DNA of 64,000 nucleotides from Candidatus Sysuiplasma jiujiangense (GCA_019721075.1 JAHEAD010000012.1:27765-91764), one strand, 5' to 3'; counted from the first letter of the stretch, positions 54,297 to 63,130 are shown. Numbers and translations are program-made. The notes: generated by a model not told the origin, from the sequence alone.

Positions 54297-56303
54297 TCAC
54301 ACCCCCAGAATCGGGAACAGAATCAGCACTATCGCGAGCAATATCACTCCGAGTATGATTACATCGGCATAACTCTGGACAAAGCCGGTTTCACTCTTCC
54401 TCACCTTTTCCGAGGACCATACGAAGAACCTGCCTATCCCGTTGACCAGGCCGTCTATTCCCTTCCTGTCAAAGAAGTCGAGGCCACGGGAAATTTGATA
54501 CCCAATCCATTCGCCCATGCCATCGTAGAGTTGAGGAAAATAATACCTTTCAGAGAGAAGCGTGAATATTCTTTTTCCCGCAGGTCCTGAAACAAAGGCG
54601 TCAGCTGTTCTGCCTCTTCCCCAGTAGGAATATGCAATTCCCAGACCGAGAAATGCCATGAAGAGGGAGAGGTAGGTCGCAGGCTCCCCGAAGATCCCGA
54701 AAACACCGTTGAACTGTGTATATGGACTTACAGCTGACAGGGCGATCGGGTAATGCACTGCCTGGGCAAAACCGGCCACGCCGAAAACCGCCATTCCGAT
54801 GACGAGTGTGAGAACAGCGAGTATGATCAGCGGAACGGTCATCACGGGAGGAGACTCATGGACATGGACTTCCTGCGGATACCTTGCCTTTCCCCTGAAG
54901 GTATAGAACCACAGGCGGAAAATATACAGACCGGTGAAGAGGGCCGCAATCAGCCCGAACAGCCAGATCAGAATGAAAATCGAATTATAGGCGGAAGCAC
55001 CCAGCGCAGCGCTGAGAACCGCATCCTTGCTGAAAAATCCGCTGAAAGGCACGATGCCTGCGAGTGAAAGAGAGCCGAAGAGCATTGTCAGGGAGGTTAT
55101 TCTCAGCTTCCCTGAAAGTCCGCCCATTTTGCGCATATCCTGTATTCCGTCAAGCGCATGCATTACGCTCCCGGCACAGAGGAAAAGCAGCGCCTTGAAT
55201 ATTGCCTGATTCATAAGGTGAAACACGCCTGCGCTGTAGCCTAGCGAGTAATAAGCGGACGCTCCGGGAGACGGAGAAACTGAAAGAACATATGCTCCCG
55301 CGCCGAGCGCCAGGAACATGTAGCCGAGCTGGCTTATTGTTGAAAATGCGAGAACGCGCTTTATATCAAATGTCGCTATTGCCATCGTTGCAGCAAACAG
55401 TGCGGTGAAGCCGCCTATGAAAGCAACAAAGAGTGAACTGACAGGCGACTGGCTGAACAGAGGATACATCCTCGCTACGAGATAGACACCCGCATTGACC
55501 ATTGTAGCACCATGTATCATTGCGGAGACGGGCGTGGGACCCTCCATGGCATCGACAAGCCAGTCCTGCAGCGGGAACTGGGCGCTTTTGCCCATTGCTC
55601 CGCCGAAAAGTGCAAGCGTTGCAATAGTGAGCAGTCCCTGATTTTTCAGTGCCGTAATCGAACCCGGCTGGAAGAGCGTATCGAACATAACGGTATGATT
55701 TCCTGAACTGAGCAGCAGCACTATGCCGAACAGAAGAAACATGTCGCCGAATCTCGTGACAATAAATGCTTTCTTGGCAGCCCTTGCCGCAGACGGTCTT
55801 TCATACCAGAAACCTATGAGGAGATAGGAGCCAAGTCCCACGAGTTCCCAGAATATGTACATCTCGAGCAGATTGTTTGCCATGACAAGCCCGAGCATAA
55901 CTCCAACAAACATCGAAATTATGCCGAAGAATCTCTTTCTCCTCGGTCCCTCCTCATGCATATAGCCGACGCTGTAGAGCACAATCAGGAAGCTGACAGA
56001 GGAAACGACGGCCATCATCACGACTGTGAGCCAGTCGACATAAATTCCAAGATAAACACCTGATGTTCTTGAGAATGTTATGTATTCGAACTGCTGCTGG
56101 AATGCAGCGGGATAGATTCCGGCACCGTTTCCGGTAAACTCGATAACAAATATGAGCAGTGAAATGGCGGCTGAAATCCCGACACCAAGAACCGCTATCC
56201 ATTCGGCCAGCCGCGGACGTGAAACAGGCACAATGGAAATTACGGCGAATGCGATTATCGGGGAAAGGGTTACCAGCGATGCATACGGAAGAAGCGGATC
56301 CGT
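54297..56303 (-). CDS. nuoL: NADH-quinone oxidoreductase-like subunit L (probable ACG start)
   Basis: The largest antiporter-like subunit of complex I, with the NuoL segment FPLQDWLVDAMEGPTPVSAMIHGATMV and the long C-terminal arm ending in an extra helix. Annotation at the first GTG (56231) would remove a convincing first membrane helix encoded just upstream (LPYASLVTLSPIIAFAV and onwards). In that frame no ATG, GTG or TTG exists back to the stop at 56313-56315, but an ACG at 56301-56303 is preceded five bases earlier by a strong GAGGTG. I therefore give the 668-residue form, with ACG as probable start; CTG at 56276 or a sequence error are alternatives. The gene lies between nuoK and nuoM. 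Confidence 0.93.
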   Translation of the reverse strand, partial: TDPLLPYASLVTLSPIIAFAVISIVPVSRPRLAEWIAVLGVGISAAISLLIFVIEFTGNGAGIYPAAFQQQFEYITFSRTSGVYLGIYVDWLTVVMMAVVSSVSFLIVLYSVGYMHEEGPRRKRFFGIISMFVGVMLGLVMANNLLEMYIFWELVGLGSYLLIGFWYERPSAARAAKKAFIVTRFGDMFLLFGIVLLLSSGNHTVMFDTLFQPGSITALKNQGLLTIATLALFGGAMGKSAQFPLQDWLVDAMEGPTPVSAMIHGATMVNAGVYLVARMYPLFSQSPVSSLFVAFIGGFTALFAATMAIATFDIKRVLAFSTISQLGYMFLALGAGAYVLSVSPSPGASAYYSLGYSAGVFHLMNQAIFKALLFLCAGSVMHALDGIQDMRKMGGLSGKLRITSLTMLFGSLSLAGIVPFSGFFSKDAVLSAALGASAYNSIFILIWLFGLIAALFTGLYIFRLWFYTFRGKARYPQEVHVHESPPVMTVPLIILAVLTLVIGMAVFGVAGFAQAVHYPIALSAVSPYTQFNGVFGIFGEPATYLSLFMAFLGLGIAYSYWGRGRTADAFVSGPAGKRIFTLLSERYYFPQLYDGMGEWIGYQISRGLDFFDRKGIDGLVNGIGRFFVWSSEKVRKSETGFVQSYADVIILGVILLAIVLILFPILGV

Positions 56304-56304
56304 T

Positions 56305-56619
56305 CTACCACCTCAGATCTGCGACTTCGTTCACTTCTATCGTGTCCCTCGATTTCCACAACACCAGCAGTATTGCCAGTCCGACTGCCACCTCGGCGGC
56401 CGCAACTGCAATCGAAATCAGTGCAAAGACCTGGCCATCGGCTGCGAGAGCCTGGGTCGGCGCTGTGTTTGAAAATGCAACAAAGTTGATGTTTGCAGCA
56501 TTTAGCATCAGTTCTATGGACAGCAGAACCATTATGGCGTTTCTCCTGAAGAGGACGCCAAACACTCCGACCACAAAGAGGAGTGAAGAGAACAGTATCA
56601 CGTCCGCTATCGGTATCAG
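56305..56619 (-). CDS. nuoK: NADH-quinone oxidoreductase-like subunit K (probable CTG start)
   Basis: A small three-helix membrane subunit of complex I with the two conserved glutamates in helices 2 and 3 (SIELMLNA; AAAEVAVGLA). The nearest standard start is GTG at 56601 (98 residues), but it is 25 bases from the only good ribosome-binding site, AAAGGAGGA at the end of nuoJ2. In frame, CTG at 56619 lies six bases after that site and adds IPIADV, matching the usual NuoK N-terminus (MIPL and onwards). I therefore propose CTG 56619 (104 residues); ATT at 56622 is too close to the site. The stop lies one base before the proposed nuoL start. Confidence 0.93.
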   Translation of the reverse strand: MIPIADVILFSSLLFVVGVFGVLFRRNAIMVLLSIELMLNAANINFVAFSNTAPTQALAADGQVFALISIAVAAAEVAVGLAILLVLWKSRDTIEVNEVADLRW

Positions 56620-56621
56620 AA

Positions 56622-56852
56622 TTATTCCTCCTTTGCAAGATAGACGCCGCCAATCATGGAAGCGGCGAGAAGAACGGCTACTATCAGAAATGTTATGCCG
56701 TAACCACCCGGATTAAACATCTGGTAGGAGACTGCGGCAGTGCCGGAAACAGTCTGGCCCGCATATCCCCAGTTTGCAGGAACCAATGCAATCGAGAGGA
56801 CTATAAACAGCAGAAAACTCAGGAGGATCGCGATTATTTGATATCTTTCCAA
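56622..56852 (-). CDS. NADH-quinone oxidoreductase-like subunit J, C-terminal half
   Basis: A 76-residue protein of two membrane helices matching the second half of NuoJ (VSYQMFNPGGYGITFLIVAVLL, ASMIGGVYLAKEE). With the preceding gene it makes up a NuoJ split in two. The start is TTG at 56852, behind a strong AAGGAGGA about seven bases upstream; an earlier in-frame TTG at 56876 overlaps the other half and lacks such a site. The stop TAA lies inside the ribosome-binding site of nuoK. Confidence 0.88.
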   Translation of the reverse strand: MERYQIIAILLSFLLFIVLSIALVPANWGYAGQTVSGTAAVSYQMFNPGGYGITFLIVAVLLAASMIGGVYLAKEE

Positions 56853-56865
56853 ATAGATTCCTCCT

Positions 56866-57120
56866 TCAGCCGACAAGTATGTTGCGTCTCGTGAGCATTA
56901 TTCCAAACAGTATGAGAACGACCACAGCACCGACGTAAATCAGTATCTGTATGATACCGACATAAAAGGCGCCCAGCAGGAAAAATATCAGAGAAACACC
57001 TATGAGGACGCCTGCAAAATAGAAGGCACTGTGTACTATCTCCCTTGACAGCACCATAAGTAGCGAAAGAACTGCCGATGCGGCTGCCACCAGAATGAAA
57101 ACAGCAGTGTCGATGTTCAT
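56866..57120 (-). CDS. NADH-quinone oxidoreductase-like subunit J, N-terminal half
   Basis: An 84-residue protein of three membrane helices matching the N-terminal half of NuoJ (SREIVHSAFYFAGVLIGV and VGIIQILIYVGAVVVLILFGIML). NuoJ is usually one protein of about 160-200 residues; here a stop at 56866 and a fresh ribosome-binding site divide it. The ATG overlaps the nuoI stop (57117-57120). Helix 3 with the characteristic pi-bulge sequence IYVGAVVVL is intact, so the split leaves the functional region whole. Confidence 0.92.
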   Translation of the reverse strand: MNIDTAVFILVAAASAVLSLLMVLSREIVHSAFYFAGVLIGVSLIFFLLGAFYVGIIQILIYVGAVVVLILFGIMLTRRNILVG

Positions 57121-57878
57121 ACCGCCACCTCCGCCCTGGATGCTTTTTCCGCGCTTCCTATCTGTACAACGGGATCGCTGGCAGTCGTACTCCTCGGTAG
57201 CATTTCCAGCGCGTCAAACGGGCAGGCATCCACGCAGAGAGCACAGCTAACGCAGAGTTCGTAGTTGAACATTGGAAGTTTCTTTTCCGGACCCAGTGTC
57301 CCGTTTGGCCTCTTCTTTGCTGTGCCCGGAATACTTACCATGTCTATGACCTCATGTGGGCATGCCCTGTCACAGGCACCGCAGCCTGTACAGTTTATTT
57401 CATAGAGTTCGGGATAGGGAAATGGCTTCTGGTCCGGCGCTTCATCGGGCTTTATTGACCATTCATGCGGCTTGAATATCTTGTCATTCCTGTCCTGCGT
57501 TGCAGTTTCATATCTGTTTGTCATGTGCAGTGCGGTTGACGGGCAGACCTCGACACAGAGACCGCAGAACATGCACTGCGCCATGTCGAGCGCTGGCATC
57601 CACTTCTTCACACCCTGCTCTGTCTCGTCAAGCATCATATCGAGGCATTTGTTAGGGCAGATCCTCGCGCAGTACTCGCAGCCAACGCACCTGTCCATTA
57701 CAAGACCCAATTCCCCCCTGAAGTCGTCGGGGAGTTCCATCTTTTCTTCAGGATAGAGCAATGTGTTGGGCTTTCCTCCCGCCAGCGACGTACGTATAAG
57801 AGTTCTGAGCGATATCCACATCGGCTTGAAAGCATAGCCCATCAGTCCTACACGTTTCCTTTCAGTTGTTTGTGTCAT
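57117..57878 (-). CDS. nuoI: NADH-quinone oxidoreductase-like subunit I with four 4Fe-4S motifs
   Basis: The iron-sulfur subunit carrying electrons to NuoB in complex I. Normal NuoI has two 4Fe-4S motifs; this 253-residue version has four CxxCxxCxxxC motifs: C64-C67-C70-C74, C102-C105-C108-C112, C163-C166-C169-C173 and C209-C212-C215-C219. The first pair is the standard NuoI ferredoxin fold; the second is an added two-cluster ferredoxin domain. Since nuoE, nuoF and nuoG are absent, the extra domain may receive electrons from a soluble ferredoxin or another donor. The start ATG 57878 lies one base before the nuoH stop (57880-57882 read on the plus strand) with GGGTGGT upstream. Confidence 0.96.
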   Translation of the reverse strand: MTQTTERKRVGLMGYAFKPMWISLRTLIRTSLAGGKPNTLLYPEEKMELPDDFRGELGLVMDRCVGCEYCARICPNKCLDMMLDETEQGVKKWMPALDMAQCMFCGLCVEVCPSTALHMTNRYETATQDRNDKIFKPHEWSIKPDEAPDQKPFPYPELYEINCTGCGACDRACPHEVIDMVSIPGTAKKRPNGTLGPEKKLPMFNYELCVSCALCVDACPFDALEMLPRSTTASDPVVQIGSAEKASRAEVAV

Positions 57879-57879
57879 T

Positions 57880-58938
57880 TCAGAACCACCCGGCAGATTT
57901 GAACAGAACGGCAATCAGTATATTCAGGAGAGCAAGCGGAAGAAGACTCCTCCATCCTATGTTGAGCACCTGATCGATCCTGACCCTCGGGAGGGACCCC
58001 CTCAGCCATACGAACAGTGTGAATACTGCATACACCTTGATGTAAAACCATGCAACAGGGGGCAGGAAAGGCCCGCTCCAGCCACCCAGAAAGAGTATGA
58101 CCATAATCGCAGCGCCGGCAAAGGATCTGACATAGGATGTCAGCTGGATCAGTGCAAATTTAATGCCGGGGTACTCTGTCATCCATCCATGGACAAGTTC
58201 TGCTTCAGCGTCCGGCGTATCAAATGGTATTCGTTCTATCTCAGCGACCATGGATATGAGAAAAACAATGAATCCTATAATCAGCGGGATTATGAACCAG
58301 AGGTGACTCGACTGCTGACTCACAATTGTCATGAAGTTGAAGCTGCCTGCAAGAATGGCGACAGAAATGACAGTGATAAGCAATGGAACCTCGTAACTCA
58401 TCATCTGTGCCGTTGAACGGAAGCCGCCGAGAAGTGAGTATTTGTTGTTGGAGGCCCATCCTGCAATGACAATTGCAAATGGCTCAATCGCAAAAATGGC
58501 GAAAGCGAGCAGCAGCCCGAGATCTGAATTGACAAAGAAGAAATCAGGCGCCTGCGGAATGACAGCAAATATCAGAAGAGAGGAGGCAACAATTATGACC
58601 AGTGTGCCGTTGTATCCCAGAGAGTCGGCGCTTTCAGGGAGTATCATCTCCTTGACTAGCAGCTTGAATGCGTCTGCAAAATTCTGGAAAAAACCGGCAG
58701 GGCCGACGACCATCGGTCCCCTTCGGTCCATGAATCTGCCAAGCTCCTTTCTCTCAACATATATCAGTATTATGACATTGACGAGCACGATGACTATCAG
58801 GACTACTGATGCGATCACCCACGTCAGACCGTAATTGAGGAATGCATCATTCTGCAGTCCCGCGAGGCCAAGCAGAAAGGTTGAAATCGCATGGGATATC
58901 GAGTAGAGGTAGTTCAGTTTATCACCTGTCCGATTCAC
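57880..58938 (-). CDS. nuoH: NADH-quinone oxidoreductase-like subunit H
   Basis: An integral membrane subunit of complex I forming the quinone chamber, 352 residues, eight or more helices. Conserved landmarks are ERKELGRFMDRRGPMVVGP (GRFMDRRGP) near 62-82 and the acidic loop ERIPFDTPDAEAELVHGWMTEYPG with the family glutamates. The start is GTG at 58938, overlapping the nuoD end by 17 bases; a CTG at 58917 just after AGGTGATAAA is another candidate. Located between nuoD and nuoI. Confidence 0.96.
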   Translation of the reverse strand: MNRTGDKLNYLYSISHAISTFLLGLAGLQNDAFLNYGLTWVIASVVLIVIVLVNVIILIYVERKELGRFMDRRGPMVVGPAGFFQNFADAFKLLVKEMILPESADSLGYNGTLVIIVASSLLIFAVIPQAPDFFFVNSDLGLLLAFAIFAIEPFAIVIAGWASNNKYSLLGGFRSTAQMMSYEVPLLITVISVAILAGSFNFMTIVSQQSSHLWFIIPLIIGFIVFLISMVAEIERIPFDTPDAEAELVHGWMTEYPGIKFALIQLTSYVRSFAGAAIMVILFLGGWSGPFLPPVAWFYIKVYAVFTLFVWLRGSLPRVRIDQVLNIGWRSLLPLALLNILIAVLFKSAGWF

Positions 58939-60004
58939 CGAGGCACATGTCCAGGCTTCCCATTATAGACGGGACGTCGGCTAGCTTGTACCCCTTGAGC
59001 ATTGCAGGGGCGGCAGAAACAGTTACGAAAATCGGACTCCTGATCTTCACCCTGTACGGCCTGTCCGTACCGTCACCCTGAACGTAGAAGAAGGCTTCCC
59101 CCCTGGGATCTTCGGTTCTGGCATATCCGTCCGCCTTCGGGATGTGCCTCGGAACCTTTCCAATCACAGGACCCGGAGGGATCGTTTTCAGGGCCTGCCG
59201 GATGATTTTGCAGCTTTCATACATCTCATTTATTCTTACACGATATCTGGCATAAACATCACACCCTTTCTCCACACAGATGTCAAAATCAAAATCAGGA
59301 TAAGCCGAATACGGATCATGCTTCCTGATATCTATTGGAACGCCGCTGCCCCTCAAAGGCGGTCCTGTGACACCGAGGTTTATGGCATCAGAGGGGCTGA
59401 GATAACCAACCCCCTGCGCTCTCATTCTGAAAACTTCGCTTTCCTCAATCAGGTATTCGTACTCGCGCATGCGCTTCTCAAAGATGTCAAGTGTCCTGCT
59501 GCACTGCTGCGGGAAATTTACCGGCATGTCCTGTGAAACGCCGCCTATTCTCGGATAGTTGTGTGTAAGTCTGGCGCCGCAAAGTGCCTGAAGGAGATCC
59601 AGAAACATTTCCCTCTCACGCATCGCATACAGAAAAGCTGTCAGATTCCCGAGATCCGTCATGAACGATGCAAGCCATATCAGGTGGGATGCAATCCTCT
59701 GTATTTCCAGAGCAATTACCCTTATGTATTCAGCCCTCACGGGCACATCAATGCCGAGCATGTTTTCAACTGCTGAAACATAAACGTGGTCCCAGCTCAT
59801 TGCTGCCACATAGCAGAGACGGTCGCATATGGGCACAATCTGTGCGTATGTCCTGTTCTCGCACAGTTTCTCGAAACCCCTATGGAGATATCCGATCACC
59901 GGCTCCGAATCCACTATCGTTTCACCGTCGACCTTCACCTTCAAGGTCCAGAGTCCGTGAGTAAAAGGATGCTGCGGTCCCATGTTTATCCACATTTCAG
60001 CCAT
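58922..60004 (-). CDS. nuoD: NADH-quinone oxidoreductase-like subunit D
   Basis: The peripheral-arm subunit related to the large subunit of NiFe hydrogenases, which builds the quinone site with NuoB. 360 residues beginning MAEMWINMGPQHPFTHGLW, the usual start of the family, so ATG 60004 is chosen over the longer frame to 60040. The quinone-site histidine in GPQHP (about 10) and the tyrosine region near 60 (LCYVAAMSWDH) are present; the hydrogenase nickel-ligand cysteines are absent, as in true complex I. It overlaps nuoC by eight bases. Confidence 0.96.
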   Translation of the reverse strand: MAEMWINMGPQHPFTHGLWTLKVKVDGETIVDSEPVIGYLHRGFEKLCENRTYAQIVPICDRLCYVAAMSWDHVYVSAVENMLGIDVPVRAEYIRVIALEIQRIASHLIWLASFMTDLGNLTAFLYAMREREMFLDLLQALCGARLTHNYPRIGGVSQDMPVNFPQQCSRTLDIFEKRMREYEYLIEESEVFRMRAQGVGYLSPSDAINLGVTGPPLRGSGVPIDIRKHDPYSAYPDFDFDICVEKGCDVYARYRVRINEMYESCKIIRQALKTIPPGPVIGKVPRHIPKADGYARTEDPRGEAFFYVQGDGTDRPYRVKIRSPIFVTVSAAPAMLKGYKLADVPSIMGSLDMCLGESDR

Positions 60005-60599
60005 CGGCATCACCCATTTTTCGGGGGTCACTGGAAACAAGCGGCTGCGGCGGAGGACGCTTCCCCTTGTTTTCCCAGTCGATCTTCCAGTGGTCTAGCA
60101 GTTTGAAATCCTTCCTGAACGGGAAAAAATCGGTTCCTTCAGGCGAAAGCACCCTCTCCAGTTTCGGATGATTGTTGAAAACTATTCCATACATATCATA
60201 TGTTTCCCTTTCATGCCAGTTGGCTCCCCCCCACAGCAGGCTCAGCGAATCCACTGAAGGATCGTTTCTTGGAAGTTCGCATCGTATCTGGATGATACAT
60301 CTGTTCCTGTAGGAGCTGATATGATAGAAGACCTCCCAGCTCCTGCGCAGGTCGTTGCCTCCCATGCATGTCAGATGATCAAAGTGAAGTTTTTCCTTCA
60401 GAAAAGTGCAAAATTCTAGCAGCTTCTCTCTTGGAACCTTGTTGGCCTCAATCCTGCGATCTGTCTTTGCGTTCACAGCGATATCAGGAAAATGCGACTT
60501 CATCTCCGTAATGAGTTCCTGGACCGGCATGACATCACTTATGCCGAGTTTCGAGTAATCTCTGTCCTCGCCGGATATGACAACTGTAGGTGTGGACAT
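59997..60599 (-). CDS. nuoC: NADH-quinone oxidoreductase-like subunit C
   Basis: A 200-residue hydrophilic subunit of the complex I connecting module. The conserved C-terminal stretch WHERETYDMYGIVFNNHP followed by RVLSPEGTDFFPFRKDF identifies it. It carries no cofactor but binds NuoD and NuoB. It is not fused to NuoD as in some bacteria. It lies nine bases after nuoB and overlaps nuoD. Confidence 0.96.
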   Translation of the reverse strand: MSTPTVVISGEDRDYSKLGISDVMPVQELITEMKSHFPDIAVNAKTDRRIEANKVPREKLLEFCTFLKEKLHFDHLTCMGGNDLRRSWEVFYHISSYRNRCIIQIRCELPRNDPSVDSLSLLWGGANWHERETYDMYGIVFNNHPKLERVLSPEGTDFFPFRKDFKLLDHWKIDWENKGKRPPPQPLVSSDPRKMGDADG

Positions 60600-60608
60600 T
60601 TGCTTCCC

Positions 60609-61199
60609 TCAGTGCGGTAGCATGAAGTTTTCTTTCTCCGACCTTATCTTCTTCTGAAGTTTCAGGAAACCGTCCAGAAGAGCCTCAGGTCTCGGTGGAC
60701 AGCCGGGGATATAGATATCCACCGGCAGAAAGGTATCCGCACCCCTGACAATATTGTAGGAGTCCCACCATGGGCCTCCAGATATGGTGCATTCGCCCAT
60801 GCATATTACCCACTTGGGATAGGGCATCTGTTCGTAGAGCCTGATCAGGACCGGCTTAAGTTTCATTGAGATCCATCCGTTCAGCAGAAGAACGTCGCAC
60901 TGCCTGGGCGAATTCCAGAAAATGACGCCGAGTCTTTCAATGTCAAATCTTGGAGCCGCCGCGGCGGCCATCTCTATGGCACAGCAGGCAATGCCGAAAT
61001 GAAGCGGATACAGCGAGTTTCTTGCAGACCAGTTGAAGACACTTCCGGTGAGTTTGTTTGTTCTGGCGCGACCAATCTCCTGTCTCTGTTTTACCATTTC
61101 TGCGACCTCGCCGCTCCACTGAAGGAACGTGTCATGAGACATTGCGATCGCGCTGGGGGCGTTGGAATCAGCTCTGCTCTGGGCCCTGCTCATATCCAT
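60609..61199 (-). CDS. nuoB: NADH-quinone oxidoreductase-like subunit B
   Basis: Carries the N2 iron-sulfur cluster that passes electrons to the quinone. In its 196 residues the N2 cysteines are seen in IACCAIEM, ICMGECTISGGPW and PGCPPRPEAL, including the tandem cysteine pair typical of NuoB. The N-terminal 45 residues are longer than the family core. The start is ATG 61199, or 61193, which overlaps the nuoA stop in ATGA (61190-61193). The identity is certain. Confidence 0.97.
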   Translation of the reverse strand: MDMSRAQSRADSNAPSAIAMSHDTFLQWSGEVAEMVKQRQEIGRARTNKLTGSVFNWSARNSLYPLHFGIACCAIEMAAAAAPRFDIERLGVIFWNSPRQCDVLLLNGWISMKLKPVLIRLYEQMPYPKWVICMGECTISGGPWWDSYNIVRGADTFLPVDIYIPGCPPRPEALLDGFLKLQKKIRSEKENFMLPH

Positions 61200-61549
61200 A
61201 TGACTTCCTCCTTCTTCAGAGCATAAAGTATCCCTACAGTCAGCAAACCGACGAACACAAGCATGAGCAATTTGGCTTCAACAGACATGGAGGAGAAGGT
61301 GTATGCCCAGAGCGCAAGGAAGACCGTGAGAACATCCGCAATGACAAAAATGAGAGCGAACATATAATACTGGAAGTGAAACTGTATCCTGGTATCGCCT
61401 ATAGGCACTTCGCCGCATTCATAGGTGGTTTCTTTGAGCGGTTCTTTTTTTGATGGCCTGAGAAGAGAGGACAGGAACATGCCGACAAATGCAAAAAGGA
61501 CCGAAATAACAGCAAAAACGAGCACTGGTGCATAGGGTCCGTAGTTCAT
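61190..61549 (-). CDS. nuoA: NADH-quinone oxidoreductase-like subunit A
   Basis: First gene of the nuo operon: a 119-residue protein with three membrane helices and the family loop TTYECGEVPIGDTRIQFHFQYYMFALIFVIADVL, with the quinone-chamber acidic residues and a cysteine in ECG. Its ATG lies about 27 bases from a TATA element (61572-61579), so the operon mRNA is probably leaderless. It overlaps nuoB. Confidence 0.97.
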   Translation of the reverse strand: MNYGPYAPVLVFAVISVLFAFVGMFLSSLLRPSKKEPLKETTYECGEVPIGDTRIQFHFQYYMFALIFVIADVLTVFLALWAYTFSSMSVEAKLLMLVFVGLLTVGILYALKKEEVIWI

Positions 61550-61571
61550 GATTTTTCGATTAGTATGGACT

Positions 61572-61579
61572 GTTATAAG
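61572..61579 (-). promoter_or_regulatory. Leaderless promoter of the nuo operon
   Basis: CTTATAAC on the minus strand, 23-30 bases before the nuoA ATG, the distance expected between TATA box and transcription start in archaea. It separates the nuo operon from the upstream MFS transporter gene, whose stop is at 61616. Confidence 0.55.
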
Positions 61580-61615
61580 TACGTTTCTGATAACATCTTC
61601 TGCTTCGCCGCAATC

Positions 61616-62908
61616 TCATACCTCGAGCCTCTTCGGTTCCCTGATGCTCAGCAGCACAATAACGGAAACCGCAAACACAGGAACCGATACAATGAAAGGG
61701 AGAAGCGGCGTCACAGAATACAGGTAACCGCCGAGTATCTGCGCCGGAATGGAGAAGAACAGCGGCAGTGCGCTGAACATTGCCATGATCCTTCCCCTGA
61801 TGAATTTTGGAACAATGTCTGTCTGCAGTGCTGTCAGGGGAGGACCGAGAAGTGCTGTTCCGGTCCCTCCCACAACGCTCCACGTGACCATCTCATCCAT
61901 ATCCTTTGCCCGGGTGAAGAAAAGCTGGTTAAGAGGCACCGAAAGTGATGAAAACACGACTGATTTCTTGAGACCGAATTTCTCGACCATTCTTGCGGCA
62001 GGGAAAAGGAGGAGCATCACGACAAAGGATGAAATGCCGACAACGATGCCGTAAAGGTAGGGCTGGAAATGAAGTTCCTGGACGAAATAAAGGACAGAAA
62101 AGGAGGATGTCAATCCGAGCGCGAACGACGCCACAATAGAATAGAGCAGGAGCAGCCTGGCGTCTTTGCCGACAACTGAGAATGCTCTCCTTGTTTCGGC
62201 AAATAATGTGAACCAGAACTCTGAAAAACTTACCTTCTTCCGCGGTGTGAAGTTTTCAGTCATCCTCAGCGCCCTGTACGTTATCGCAGCGATGCCAAAG
62301 AGACCGGCTGCCAGGAATGCAAACCTAATCCCCTGTATATCGCCGAATCTTGATATCAGCAGGCCACCAAGATACGGTGAAATTACAGCAGGTATGGTGT
62401 TTATGAAAGAATATGACGCAATGCCCCTAGGTCTCAGTTCCGGTTTCATCGATTCTGTAAGCGATGTTGTGAACAGAGGTCCGTATATTCCGGAGACGGA
62501 GCCGATGACAACAGGGAGCAGGAGAAGCGGGGCATCCGGCGTCATAAAGTAGATGAAATTATTGGCCACCCCGATGAAGCTGAAAACTATGATTGCACGC
62601 TTCCTTCCCCAGACATCCCCCACATACCCGCCAACAAGCTGGGATACAGCGGTTACCAGAGAGGTTATTGCGGCAAGGTAACCGATAAGAATAGCGCTTG
62701 CACCAATGGAGTAGAAGAAGAGAGACTGGTATGGCGAGGCCATGGCACCCCCCACGGACCAGAGGGTCGAACTGCTGGTGAGTATCCATGCATTACCGGG
62801 AAGATAGAATCGCCTTTTCAGCCTGCCGATTATTGCGCTGGAGAAGAGGTTGCGTGCGTTCTCTTGCACGTCTTTGAGACCGATTTCAAGCTGGGCACTG
62901 TCCGTCAT
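61616..62908 (-). CDS. MFS transporter (substrate unknown)
   Basis: A 430-residue major facilitator with 12 predicted helices. The loop 2-3 motif GYVGDVWGRKRAI and its half-repeat in the second half are visible, and the N-terminal 40 residues are a charged cytoplasmic leader. No subfamily marks for sugars, drugs or nitrate were recognised. It lies upstream of nuoA on the same strand, but a separate promoter for nuoA suggests that they are independent. A short inverted repeat GACTG-6-CAGTC sits at 62920-62935, within the promoter region. Confidence 0.85.
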   Translation of the reverse strand: MTDSAQLEIGLKDVQENARNLFSSAIIGRLKRRFYLPGNAWILTSSSTLWSVGGAMASPYQSLFFYSIGASAILIGYLAAITSLVTAVSQLVGGYVGDVWGRKRAIIVFSFIGVANNFIYFMTPDAPLLLLPVVIGSVSGIYGPLFTTSLTESMKPELRPRGIASYSFINTIPAVISPYLGGLLISRFGDIQGIRFAFLAAGLFGIAAITYRALRMTENFTPRKKVSFSEFWFTLFAETRRAFSVVGKDARLLLLYSIVASFALGLTSSFSVLYFVQELHFQPYLYGIVVGISSFVVMLLLFPAARMVEKFGLKKSVVFSSLSVPLNQLFFTRAKDMDEMVTWSVVGGTGTALLGPPLTALQTDIVPKFIRGRIMAMFSALPLFFSIPAQILGGYLYSVTPLLPFIVSVPVFAVSVIVLLSIREPKRLEV

Positions 62909-63130
62909 TCGACAACCTGGACTGTTTTACCAGTCTTTACCTCTGCAGGTATTTATTCCTGTTACTTCTGTTTTCGGGCAAATGAGAACATCGGTAAAAG
63001 CGGGGGACTGGCAGATCCGGAATGAGTAAATCGGCCCTCCCAGCACCTCAGCGACGACACTGAATGCTAGTTGGTTCAGAATGCTTTTCTCACAATTAAC
63101 GCAGATTATCAAGGTGAAATTTTTGACAGG

